From: a virus | Reading direction: 5' to 3' (one strand) | DNA: 20,067 bases | Virus record (IMG/VR): IMGVR_UViG_3300037882_001392 | Coordinates: 1 to 20,067 of that record | Shown here: piece by piece, positions 13,846 through 20,067 of the stretch | Numbering within the stretch: the stretch's first letter is position 1 | Layout of the letters: every line of letters starts with the position of its first letter | Program-made: the position numbers and the translations under genes | Notes under the pieces: model-generated | What the model was told of the DNA's origin: nothing | The model's database searches: none | Seen by the model: the letters and a program-made list of their open reading frames with translations, nothing else

Positions 13846-14106
13846 ATGAACTTCTCATTCCAAACCAAACTTCCGCCAGAACCGCGGAAATCTCATTCTT
13901 CTTCTCACGAGCAGGAGTACATCGAAAAACTTCTCAAAAATCACGAACATTCTCGCATCTATCCAATTCGCTGGATTCCTCCCTCAGTTCCAATCTCTCC
14001 ATTCTCTACTTTCTTAGCTCTTGCAAAGGATCTACTCTACGCAATCATTCTTCTTTCCATCATCTTCTTTCCCCTGGCACTCTATTTCTACAAGTTCGGA
14101 TTCTAA
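13846..14106 (+). CDS. Small membrane protein (86 aa)
   Basis: 86 aa. The N-terminal 50 residues are hydrophilic and basic (RKSHSSSHEQEYIEKLLKNH). The C-terminal third is one clear membrane helix of about 22-25 residues (LLYAIILLSIIFFPLALYFY) ending KFGF. There is no cleavable signal, so the protein would be a tail-anchored inner-membrane protein with the N-terminus probably in the cytoplasm. The SD is AAGGA, 9 nt before the ATG. A holin is possible, but there is only one membrane helix at the C-terminus and no lysis genes adjacent. A superinfection or host-membrane function is equally open. Function not assigned. Confidence 0.75.
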   Translation: MNFSFQTKLPPEPRKSHSSSHEQEYIEKLLKNHEHSRIYPIRWIPPSVPISPFSTFLALAKDLLYAIILLSIIFFPLALYFYKFGF

Positions 14107-14120
14107 TTCAAGAAACTGCC

Positions 14121-14381
14121 ATGATCTTTGATTCAAATGCTCAAGATGCCGCTGCATTCTTTGCATCTCCTCCCGATCATACAACTTCCGCTAAAATCCC
14201 TCACCATCGTGATCTTATCTCTTCTAATCTCGTCTCCCGAAACTTGGGATACAAATACCCTGATGACTCTGAAGCAAAAGAATGGAGTATCGTATTTCAA
14301 TATCCTGAAATGATTCGCACAGTTTCTTTGCCAAAATCAGGCAGAAACTACAACTGGGCAGCCCAAAAAAATTCAAGCTGA
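14121..14381 (+). CDS. Hypothetical 86-aa protein
   Basis: 86 aa, unrecognised. It begins MIFDSNAQDAAAFFASPPDH, continues with a polar middle (HHRDLISSNLVSRNLGYKYP), and ends with EWSIVFQYPEMIRTVSLP and NYNWAAQKNSS. It is soluble-looking, with aromatic residues in the second half and no motif. It starts 14 nt after the membrane protein gene with only a weak SD (AAGAAA). It is followed by a 112-nt structured gap. Codon use matches the neighbours (CTT, TCT, GCA), supporting a real gene. Confidence 0.65.
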   Translation: MIFDSNAQDAAAFFASPPDHTTSAKIPHHRDLISSNLVSRNLGYKYPDDSEAKEWSIVFQYPEMIRTVSLPKSGRNYNWAAQKNSS

Positions 14382-14386
14382 TCTGC

Positions 14387-14462
14387 CTGGATTCTAAGCG
14401 CAGGGAACTTTCCTAGCATCCAGAACTTAATTCTTCTTGGTGCTAGTGAGGCAATCTTGCCT
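14387..14462 (+). promoter_or_regulatory. Alternative stem-loops in gap before the 100-aa gene
   Basis: Stem A pairs CTGGAT (14387-14392) with ATCCAG (14418-14423). Stem B pairs CTAGCATCCAGAA (14413-14425) with TTCTTGGTGCTAG (14434-14446), 13 positions with one G-U and one mismatch. A and B share 14418-14423, so only one can form. AGGCA/TGCCT (14449-14462, 4-nt loop) follows. The layout resembles an attenuator or leader switch. No U-tract is present, so control of translation or RNA decay is likelier than termination. Confidence 0.4.
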
Positions 14463-14493
14463 AACGTCGAACTTTCAATATCGGAGAACTGAA

Positions 14494-14796
14494 ATGAATT
14501 CTCTTACACATACAATTGATTCTTACTGCATGCATCCAAATTTTCCAGAAGTTACTCCTGGATTAGCAGATTTTGCTGGAATGCTTCCTGCACCTAGCAT
14601 CTTTATGGTTCCTCTTCAAAGATTCTTTGAGTCACACACTATACTACATGAAAATTCTCATTACTTTGAATATTCAGCCAATTTCATCTCCCTTCTTTCT
14701 CATGTAGATGAAGAAACTCTGCAAGCTGTTTTGCAGGCAATTCGTGACCAGGACTTTGTTTCTCCCATGAGCGGAGATAACTATGAACTCTTCTAA
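14494..14796 (+). CDS. Hypothetical 100-aa protein
   Basis: 100 aa from ATG 14494, chosen over an upstream in-frame start at 14437 because CGGAG lies 7 nt before it and the upstream part lies in the stem-loop region. It begins MNSLTHTIDSYCMHPNFPEV, is Pro- and Phe-rich in the middle, and carries a C-terminal acidic helix (LLSHVDEETLQAVLQAIRDQ) before DFVSPMSGDNYELF. It overlaps the next gene by 14 nt, so the two are probably co-translated. No family is recognised. The soluble, acidic character suggests an early regulatory or host-interaction protein, but this is a guess. Confidence 0.72.
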   Translation: MNSLTHTIDSYCMHPNFPEVTPGLADFAGMLPAPSIFMVPLQRFFESHTILHENSHYFEYSANFISLLSHVDEETLQAVLQAIRDQDFVSPMSGDNYELF

Positions 14797-15223
14797 TCCT
14801 CCATCATCCTCTCAAAAATTCCGTCCATATCTTTCTCTTCGTCAGATAGAACGTATACTCCAAACTCTCAAAGGAGATCCAGAACCATCTGACTCAGAAC
14901 TAATAGCATCATTAGAGGTTTTAGTGTGGAAAGCAGGAAAAGGTTTACAAAAACCTTCCTACGTAACTGTTCCTTCCTGGGAACAGAAACTTGAATTCTC
15001 TCCACGCGAAGCTCGCAAATACAATCTCAATGAAAAGATTGAACTCTACAATCGTTGGCGGCATCGTGAACCATTAACTTCCTTTTCCCCTACAGAACTT
15101 GCAGTAATTCAAGAGTACCGTTGCATAAACAATCTCATGTCAGCTCAAGAGCAAGCAGAATATACAAACTCATTGATGGAGTCAATAACTGGCCCAGATG
15201 TTTTAGCCCGCAGCCTGGACTAA
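14783..15223 (+). CDS. Hypothetical 146-aa protein
   Basis: 146 aa. The start overlaps the end of the 100-aa gene and has SD GGAG 6 nt upstream. After a Ser/Pro-rich N-terminus (10 residues) come helical segments LSLRQIERILQTLKGD, DSELIASLEVLVWKAGKG and EKIELYNRWRHREP. The C-terminal half has helices ELAVIQEYRCINNLMSAQEQ and AEYTNSLMESI. It is basic in the middle and acidic at the end. No HTH or enzymatic motif is clear. Expression would be coupled to the preceding gene. Function unknown. Confidence 0.75.
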   Translation: MNSSNPPSSSQKFRPYLSLRQIERILQTLKGDPEPSDSELIASLEVLVWKAGKGLQKPSYVTVPSWEQKLEFSPREARKYNLNEKIELYNRWRHREPLTSFSPTELAVIQEYRCINNLMSAQEQAEYTNSLMESITGPDVLARSLD

Positions 15224-15238
15224 CAGATTGGAATCCTT

Positions 15239-15454
15239 GTGCGCAAACTCCTAAACAAAATCTTCCCTAATTTCTTTCCTCTTCCTTCTACTTTTCCCTC
15301 TTCTTTTCAGCGTGCTGCTGCAATTGATGCAAAGATAGCTGAACTTGAAGAATCCGTATACTTGCAGAAACTTCAACTCATTGCCGATACTGTGGAACTT
15401 CAAAAGCTAGATGATACAATCACAAAGTTGATGGAACTCAAGAATTCACTCTAA
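15239..15454 (+). CDS. Hypothetical 71-aa coiled-coil protein (GTG start)
   Basis: 71 aa starting at GTG 15239, with GGAA about 6 nt upstream. The N-terminus is basic and hydrophobic (RKLLNKIFPNFFPLPSTFPS) and may touch the membrane. Residues 27-71 form an uninterrupted charged helix with a leucine heptad pattern (AKIAELEESVYLQKLQLIAD, TVELQKLDDTITKLMELKNS), a clear coiled coil. There are 15 nt before and 9 nt after to neighbouring genes, so it is an operon member. No family recognised. Possibly an adaptor or oligomerisation subunit. Confidence 0.68.
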   Translation: MRKLLNKIFPNFFPLPSTFPSSFQRAAAIDAKIAELEESVYLQKLQLIADTVELQKLDDTITKLMELKNSL

Positions 15455-15463
15455 GGAGTTTGT

Positions 15464-16525
15464 ATGCGTGTCCTATGCGGTATATCTGGCATAGATTTTG
15501 AATGTGATCATTTTCCCGGATTCTTAGCAAGTCGTGAAACTTGTCATCCAATCTTCTATATGCCACAAAAGAAACTTCTCGGCTATACCGGGAAATTCTT
15601 CACTTCTGAACTTACATCCACCGACAAGTATCTTCTCTTTCTAGCAGTTCTCCACTCTTCTGAACTAGTAGATTTTCGTCTTCCGGCAATTCAAACTCCA
15701 TTCACTCAATCAATCATTGCTAGAAACTTCGAATCTCTTGTCCACATTGTCTGCAAAATCAATGCAGTCGATGCGCCTTCAGTTGTCTTTCCTCACATTG
15801 TAGTTGGACCAGAAACTCGCAATCTCTCCAACGTGCACTTCTGGATTGATCGCTGGAAAGAGTCTTACAAAGAATTCCAATCAGGAACTGCAAAAGCATA
15901 TGAAGGTCGAAAGCTAATCCAGCGAGAAACGGCTCTTGCCCGGCTTATCAAGAATCCATACAAGCCATCTGCCGAATATGCAAGTCAAATTGCAGACTGG
16001 GCAATATCCGCAGGGAATATAGACTCCTACAAACAACTCACAAACAATCCACTTACAAATACTCAAACATCTCTGTCTTCCTACTGGCGCACTGCAATTA
16101 TTCGATGCGCCAAGTTAGATCGTCTCTATCAAATCCCTGAATCCGATATGAGGGAAATCTTAGAGCATTTTGAAACTGAACTAGATGCAATAGGATCAAT
16201 CTATTCCCATGAACTTCTCCAGATTCTTAGAACTGCTCTCAAGAAGCGTTCCGATTATCTCGGTCTTGAACTAGGATCAAATACAGCCAACATGAAAACA
16301 TACGAAGAAATCAGTTCTGCTACTCCAGATGATATTCAATCATCAAACATGAAACTCATGATTGATTTGGCTCCTACAATCGAACCGCTGAAGAAAGATT
16401 TTCCAGATACAGTATCTTATCTTCGTGCAAAGATGCGTTGGAATATGGCAAAAGCATCAGGTAAATTCGGTCCTCCACCTGCACCACCTACACCTATTTC
16501 ACAACTTCCTCCAGGACTCTTCTAA
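15464..16525 (+). CDS. Unknown 353-aa protein beside the helicase
   Basis: 353 aa, with strong SD AAGGAG 5 nt before the ATG. The N-terminal 30 residues contain C5, C14 and C27 with H16 and H28 (MRVLCGISGIDFECDHFPGF). This might hold a metal but has no standard zinc-finger spacing. The body is helical (STDKYLLFLAVLHSSELVDF, SDMREILEHFETELDAIG). The last 20 residues are Pro-rich (GPPPAPPTPISQLPP), as in flexible interaction tails. The gene ends 14 nt before the SF1 helicase gene and is probably co-expressed, which makes a helicase loader, accessory or single-strand-binding factor conceivable. The sequence alone does not establish this. Confidence 0.82.
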   Translation: MRVLCGISGIDFECDHFPGFLASRETCHPIFYMPQKKLLGYTGKFFTSELTSTDKYLLFLAVLHSSELVDFRLPAIQTPFTQSIIARNFESLVHIVCKINAVDAPSVVFPHIVVGPETRNLSNVHFWIDRWKESYKEFQSGTAKAYEGRKLIQRETALARLIKNPYKPSAEYASQIADWAISAGNIDSYKQLTNNPLTNTQTSLSSYWRTAIIRCAKLDRLYQIPESDMREILEHFETELDAIGSIYSHELLQILRTALKKRSDYLGLELGSNTANMKTYEEISSATPDDIQSSNMKLMIDLAPTIEPLKKDFPDTVSYLRAKMRWNMAKASGKFGPPPAPPTPISQLPPGLF

Positions 16526-16539
16526 GAAAGAATAATATC

Positions 16540-18324
16540 ATGCAACCAATCAGTGTATCTAAAGATCGTCTTGCACTTCTAGCACAGCGTATACGTGCCC
16601 AAAGAATTGCAAAACAAGAACTGCAAGCCGCAGAACAATCATATGAAACTCGGCACTCGAAAGATCCAGTTGTAGAAGTTCCACCTACAAATACGACTGT
16701 AGATGTTCCTTCTGTACCTCAAGATGTGGTCGAAGTCCAGACTACAAACAAGTATGGTGAAGTAATTCACTACAATGAAAAGCAGCAGGAATTCATTCGT
16801 CGTGTTACAGCCGGTGAGAATGTAATTCTTATTGGTCCTGCCGGCTGCGGCAAAACAACTGCAATGAAAGGAGCAATGCTAGGTCTTATTCAATCAGGAA
16901 TTCCTGGCGTTCTCCACAATGCAGCACATAAACATCTTTTGGATGGAACTCCTGGCCTTGTTCTCTGTGCGTTTACTCGCCGTGCTACAGTAAATATTCG
17001 TAACAATGTAGCAGAAGATGTAAAAGACAACTGCATCACAATCCATAAACTGCTAGAAAAGTCTCCAGTCTTTTATGAAGTAACTGATCCATCATCAGGA
17101 ATTACTCGCACAACGATGCGATTCGAGTCTCTACGAAACGAATCAAATCCATTTCCAACTTCTCTCCGAGTCATCGGCTTTGAAGAATCTACAATGATTG
17201 GAGTAGACCTTTACAAGGAAGTGATGCGAGGAATTTCCCCTTCTGCTCAAGTCCAGTTCATCTTTATTGGAGACATTCAACAGCTTCCTCCAGTCTTTGG
17301 TCCTGCAATTCTAGGCTTCAAACTTCTAGAACTTCCGGTAGTAGAGCTAACAGAAGTCTACCGTACCGCGCTAGATAATAAAATCATGGTACTTCTTCAC
17401 CGTATCCTATCAGGAAAAGTCATCCCTACATCTGAACTTCCTGAATGGACTGTGCCGAAACAACTTAGAATTGTACCCTGGAAAAAGAAGATCAGTTGGG
17501 AATCTGCTCTATCTACATGCGCTCTTTTCTTTATTGGAAACAAGCATGTTCCGGGAACAGCAGAGAAAGACAAAGTAGATGGTGCATTCCAGAAAGGTGG
17601 ATATGATCCAGAAGAAGACATGATCCTCATGCCATTCAATAAATCTTTCGGAACTCTGGAACTCAACAAGCATATTGCAAATGCACTTGCACGGCATCGT
17701 GAAGCAGAAACTCATGAAGTAATTGCAGGATTCAATAAACATTACTTCTCAATCGGAGACAAAGTTCTCTATGACAAAGAAGATGCAACCATCACAAACA
17801 TCTTCCCCAATCCAGTGTATTCCAGTAATGCACGTCCTCAAGCTCCGGCAACTACCCTAAATTACTGGGGATTCAATAGTGCAGGTGCGAAAGAGCTAGA
17901 ACGTGCAGATGTAGATATGGAATTCATCCTTTTGCAGGCAGCACAAACAGAAAAGGAAGATCGCGTACATGCCGCATCTCACCGTATCATTCTAGAAATG
18001 CATGATAGCGGAGAAAAGATCACAATCGACAAAGCATCAGATATAAACAATCTTCTCCTCGGCTACTGTCTCACAGTACATAAAGCACAAGGATCTGAAT
18101 GGCGCCGAGTATTCTTTCTCCTGCATGAATCAAACAATCAGATGGTATACAGAGAACTTCTCTATACTGGATGTTCCCGTGCAAGAGAAGAACTCATGAT
18201 AATTTGTGAGCCAGATCATTTCGTAAAAGGTATTCAAACTCAACGAGTGAAGGGAGAAACACTAGCAGAAAAAGCAGAGTATTTCAAGGGCAAACTAACC
18301 GAGGGATATACAATAGATGTATAA
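16540..18324 (+). CDS. Superfamily 1B DNA helicase (Dda/RecD2/Pif1-like)
   Basis: 594 aa. After a low-complexity N-terminal extension (residues 1-75), motif I is LIGPAGCGKTT (97-107), Ia CAFTRRAT (143-150), and a TIHKLLE stretch follows (167-173). Motif II is IGFEESTM (212-219), III IGDIQQLPPV (243-252), and V LTVHKAQGSEW (511-521). Motif VI is YTGCSRAREEL (542-552). These are the signatures of ATP-driven 5'-3' helicases of the Dda/RecD2/Pif1 type, acting at the replication fork or in recombination. Motif II has E215-E216 where the family normally has Asp-Glu. The large insertion between motifs III and V is longer than in Dda. The SD is weak (AAGAAAG). It forms an operon with the 353-aa gene. 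Confidence 0.93.
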   Translation: MQPISVSKDRLALLAQRIRAQRIAKQELQAAEQSYETRHSKDPVVEVPPTNTTVDVPSVPQDVVEVQTTNKYGEVIHYNEKQQEFIRRVTAGENVILIGPAGCGKTTAMKGAMLGLIQSGIPGVLHNAAHKHLLDGTPGLVLCAFTRRATVNIRNNVAEDVKDNCITIHKLLEKSPVFYEVTDPSSGITRTTMRFESLRNESNPFPTSLRVIGFEESTMIGVDLYKEVMRGISPSAQVQFIFIGDIQQLPPVFGPAILGFKLLELPVVELTEVYRTALDNKIMVLLHRILSGKVIPTSELPEWTVPKQLRIVPWKKKISWESALSTCALFFIGNKHVPGTAEKDKVDGAFQKGGYDPEEDMILMPFNKSFGTLELNKHIANALARHREAETHEVIAGFNKHYFSIGDKVLYDKEDATITNIFPNPVYSSNARPQAPATTLNYWGFNSAGAKELERADVDMEFILLQAAQTEKEDRVHAASHRIILEMHDSGEKITIDKASDINNLLLGYCLTVHKAQGSEWRRVFFLLHESNNQMVYRELLYTGCSRAREELMIICEPDHFVKGIQTQRVKGETLAEKAEYFKGKLTEGYTIDV

Positions 18325-18351
18325 ATAATCTACCCTCCTCCTAAACAAGCC

Positions 18352-18391
18352 CCGGTCCCCTCTTGACAAACGACCGGCGGTGTGATACCAT
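18352..18391 (+). promoter_or_regulatory. Strong sigma70 promoter with dyad at the -35
   Basis: TTGACA (18363-18368), a 17-bp spacer, and TACCAT (18386-18391). The -35 is perfect and the -10 matches four of six. CCGGTC (18352-18357) and GACCGG (18372-18377) are a perfect 6-bp dyad placed symmetrically around the -35, so an operator is likely. Transcription would start near 18398, about 67 nt before the 223-aa gene. Confidence 0.7.
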
Positions 18392-18464
18392 CTCTTTTCC
18401 AGTTAGGAAACTCTGTCCCAAAAGTTTCCAATTCCTTTCTCTACCACAAAGGTAAATTACTACT

Positions 18465-19136
18465 ATGGCTACCACCGAAATTGCAGTTCCCGCTGACGAA
18501 ACCACCTACAAGTACGAAGCAAAGTATCGCTTCAACAAAGATGATCTTGGCAACAAGCGTAATCCAGTTGAGTTGGCATTTGATGTTCCTAGTTTGCAAG
18601 GTCTTGTTGACATTCTGGAAGCAGAAGATGGCAATGAAGATGATTCGAATCCGCAAACGGACAAAGTCCGCAACTTGGTTCTTGAAGCCATTGCAGATAT
18701 TGTCAATTCGCAAGTCAAGTCGTGGGTTTCGGACAATCCTACTGCGAACCAAGCAGAATTTGATGCGGTAAAACAGCGGTTTACTTTCAAAGCCATCGCA
18801 CTGATGGACAAGAAAGATCGTCGTTCGTCTGGTATTGCTCCGGAACTCTGGCAAGCTTTTGCCAAGAAGTATCAGGAAGTTATGCCTGCCGTTACGAAGA
18901 TTTCTCCGGAAGGCATCAAGAATGCTACGATCGTTTTCCTGAAGAAGTTTTCCATCATCAAGACCGACAAGGTTACGATTGGCAAACTGCTTCCGCAACT
19001 GGCTTTGTTCACTGAGCATTGCGACAAGGAAAGTCTTGAGCAATTCGCGGATATTATCGAACTCTTGCAAACCAAGGGCGAAGAATATATCAACAGCGAT
19101 GAAGTCAAGAACATCGTGGACAATCTTGGCCTCTGA
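18465..19136 (+). CDS. Hypothetical 223-aa protein with its own promoter
   Basis: 223 aa, unrecognised. It begins MATTEIAVPADETTYKYEAK. The N-terminal part (TYKYEAKYRF, PVELAFDVPSLQGLVDILEA) looks alpha/beta, and the rest is helical: VRNLVLEAIADIVNSQVKSW, GIAPELWQAFAKKYQEVMPA and KLLPQLALFTEHCDKESLEQ. It is acidic with Lys-rich patches and has no enzymatic motif. A strong promoter directly upstream and an intergenic structured segment directly after it suggest a monocistronic, highly expressed gene. Codon use is more GC-rich than that of the helicase operon, as in the 240-aa gene. A nucleic-acid-binding role next to the helicase is plausible but not shown. Confidence 0.85.
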   Translation: MATTEIAVPADETTYKYEAKYRFNKDDLGNKRNPVELAFDVPSLQGLVDILEAEDGNEDDSNPQTDKVRNLVLEAIADIVNSQVKSWVSDNPTANQAEFDAVKQRFTFKAIALMDKKDRRSSGIAPELWQAFAKKYQEVMPAVTKISPEGIKNATIVFLKKFSIIKTDKVTIGKLLPQLALFTEHCDKESLEQFADIIELLQTKGEEYINSDEVKNIVDNLGL

Positions 19137-19146
19137 TCTTCCGATC

Positions 19147-19231
19147 TTCAGGGCAGCTCTAGCATTGTCTTACCTGCTATCATCTTTTATGATGCTCTGG
19201 CACAAGCAAACTAGACCACAAACGCCCTGAA
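19147..19231 (+). ncRNA. Candidate structured RNA after the 223-aa gene
   Basis: TTCAGGGC (19147-19154) and GCCCTGAA (19224-19231) form a perfect 8-bp closing stem around 69 nt. Inside, TCTAG (19158-19162) pairs with CTAGA (19211-19215), and ATCAT/ATGAT with loop CTTTT forms a tip hairpin extended by GC pairs. The shape is a long three-helix element. It starts 10 nt after the stop codon. It could be a 3'-end stabiliser, a weak terminator or a small RNA. It does not have a tRNA D- or T-arm. Confidence 0.4.
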
Positions 19232-19241
19232 TTGTCTCCTG

Positions 19242-19284
19242 AGCATGAGAATAAACTGCTCACTTCCCCGCATTTTTTCTTCCG
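19242..19284 (+). promoter_or_regulatory. Small dyad and SD-less leader of the 90-aa gene
   Basis: GAGCA/TGCTC with an 11-nt spacer lies at 19241-19261. The sequence up to the ATG at 19285 is pyrimidine-rich (CATTTTTTCTTCCG) and has no SD. Start-site choice here is therefore uncertain. Confidence 0.3.
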
Positions 19285-19557
19285 ATGAAACGTAAATACG
19301 AGCCAATTTGGGATTCTCTAAAAGCATCAATCATATCGCCCGCAAGTCGGGCTAAAGGTGTTTTTATAAAAGCCCATCCTGCATATCATCCTCGCATTAT
19401 CAAAGGAGTTGTCAAAGAAAAAGATCAGGATGTAGGATTCAAACTATCTCTCTATCCGAAGAGAGCAAAACTAGAATATAGCGCAGTGGATTCAGTCATA
19501 ACATTCAAGCTTCAAATCTACCCCACCTCAATCGCAGATAAATTGGAACTATCATGA
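19285..19557 (+). CDS. Hypothetical 90-aa basic protein
   Basis: 90 aa, unrecognised, with many Lys/Arg residues (RAKGVFIKAHPAYHPRIIKG, KLSLYPKRAKLEYSAVDSVI). Predicted to be mainly beta: short alternating strands such as VGFKLSLY and ITFKLQIY, which look like two related hairpins. A small OB or Sso7d-like DNA- or RNA-binding fold is possible but not provable. There is no visible SD. The stop overlaps the start of the next gene (ATGA at 19554-19557), so the two are coupled. It lies in the same strand and codon style as the helicase operon. Confidence 0.68.
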   Translation: MKRKYEPIWDSLKASIISPASRAKGVFIKAHPAYHPRIIKGVVKEKDQDVGFKLSLYPKRAKLEYSAVDSVITFKLQIYPTSIADKLELS

Positions 19558-19805
19558 GCCGCACTTCTACTCCAGAACCTACATACATTCTCAAAGGTAC
19601 TCGCTTAGGTGAGACAGAAAAAGCAGTCAAGTTTGTAATTGATGAAATCAATGGACTTCCTTGGGACTGTGAAGCGCAGGATCTTCCTCGTGCCCAGTGG
19701 TTTCCTCTTTCGCAAGTTGTAAACATGAGCACTTCTCCCCACGGAGATGGTGAAGATACAATCACAGTAAAAGCTTGGATCATGCAGCAGAAAGAAATCA
19801 TTTAA
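19554..19805 (+). CDS. Hypothetical 83-aa protein
   Basis: 83 aa. The start overlaps the preceding stop by four bases, with GGAA as a weak SD inside that gene. The sequence reads as a compact alpha/beta protein: TYILKGTRLGETEKAVKFVI and DEINGLPWDCEAQDLPRAQW, then VNMSTSPHGDGEDTITVKAW and IMQQKEII. The pattern of strand, long helix and W-F-P-L resembles small phage proteins made of one mixed sheet, but I cannot name a family. No membrane segment. Probably co-translated with the 90-aa gene. Confidence 0.7.
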   Translation: MSRTSTPEPTYILKGTRLGETEKAVKFVIDEINGLPWDCEAQDLPRAQWFPLSQVVNMSTSPHGDGEDTITVKAWIMQQKEII

Positions 19806-19813
19806 TCATACTT

Positions 19814-20067
19814 ATGAATACTCCAACTCAATCCAGTCCAGTACCTCTATCAGAATTTGCGCAAGTACAAGAAAAAGTTTCTTCCCTCTCCAGTGTTCTA
19901 ATTGCAAAGCATCCTCGTCTTCCTTCCTTGCTCTCTGAAATTCTTTCTGCTCTCCAAAAGCAGCCAGAGAATGTACTCCTTCTTTCTCCTGAAGAAATTT
20001 CTCAAATTGTAGCTGGCATCGAAGTACATAAAAGCGTATTCCTTGCTGCATCTGTTACGAAACCTGC
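19814..20067 (+). CDS. Hypothetical protein, 3' end outside window
   Basis: The frame is open from ATG 19814 to the right edge: 84 complete codons, truncated. It begins MNTPTQSSPVPLSEFAQVQE and continues with helical segments VSSLSSVLIAKHPRLPSLLS and EILSALQKQPENVLLLSPEE, then ISQIVAGIEVHKSVFLAASV. No SD is visible before the ATG, which lies 8 nt after the previous stop, so re-initiation is likely. Only the N-terminal part is available, so the family cannot be judged. Codon use agrees with the upstream operon. Confidence 0.68.
   Translation, partial: MNTPTQSSPVPLSEFAQVQEKVSSLSSVLIAKHPRLPSLLSEILSALQKQPENVLLLSPEEISQIVAGIEVHKSVFLAASVTKP

Noticed and set aside
13653-13868. 71-codon minus-strand frame across the candidate pseudoknot
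   Set aside because: It runs against the local transcription direction, overlaps the start of the membrane protein gene and has no SD.
14437-14493. Upstream in-frame start for the 100-aa gene
   Set aside because: No SD is present there and the segment contains the competing hairpins. ATG 14494 has a good SD.
19147-19231. tRNA gene
   Set aside because: The 7-8 bp closing stem fits an acceptor, but there is no D-arm, anticodon arm or T-loop motif in the expected places.

Overview
The window is part of the genome of a tailed double-stranded DNA bacteriophage (Caudoviricetes). It holds a DNA-packaging and virion gene block and a divergent block of early or replication-type genes. No rRNA, tRNA, CRISPR array, integrase or transposase is visible. 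The capsid protein resembles the SU10/DUF5309 type. It occurs with a gp4/SU10-like adaptor, a beta-rich nozzle-like protein and a beta-helical tailspike or fibre, which together suggest a short-tailed (podovirus-like) phage of a Gram-negative host. The host itself cannot be named from the sequence.

Left part (1-11834, all minus strand). Reading from right to left, the gene order is: small-terminase-like protein, a 55-aa overlapping ORF, large terminase, an 87-aa protein, portal, a 90-aa protein, scaffold-like protein, a probable head decoration protein, major capsid protein, a 70-aa protein, a possible 29-aa ORF, a 164-aa protein, an adaptor-like protein, the tailspike or fibre, and a nozzle-like protein that runs off the left edge. 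Gaps are mostly 5-60 nt, with several ATGA or longer overlaps, so this is probably one late transcription unit.

Centre (11835-13845). A divergent regulatory region is followed by two rightward genes (78 and 240 aa). Both start behind the same 15-bp leader, and a sigma70-like promoter lies upstream of the first. A stem-loop terminator and about 400 bp of repeat-rich non-coding DNA follow. That stretch contains a large nested hairpin, tandem octamers and several TAGGCT/AGCCTA boxes, and is the best candidate here for a replication origin or regulatory hub. A possible pseudoknotted RNA lies just before the next gene.

Right part (13846-20067, plus strand). A run of small unrecognised proteins (86, 86, 100, 146 and 71 aa) and a 353-aa unknown precede a Dda/RecD2/Pif1-type superfamily 1B helicase. 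Next come a 223-aa protein with its own strong promoter, a structured intergenic segment, two overlapping small genes and a truncated gene at the right edge.

The packaging and structural genes are ordinary in order. The unusual material is in the rightward half: many genes without recognisable families, and four or five intergenic segments rich in perfect inverted repeats.
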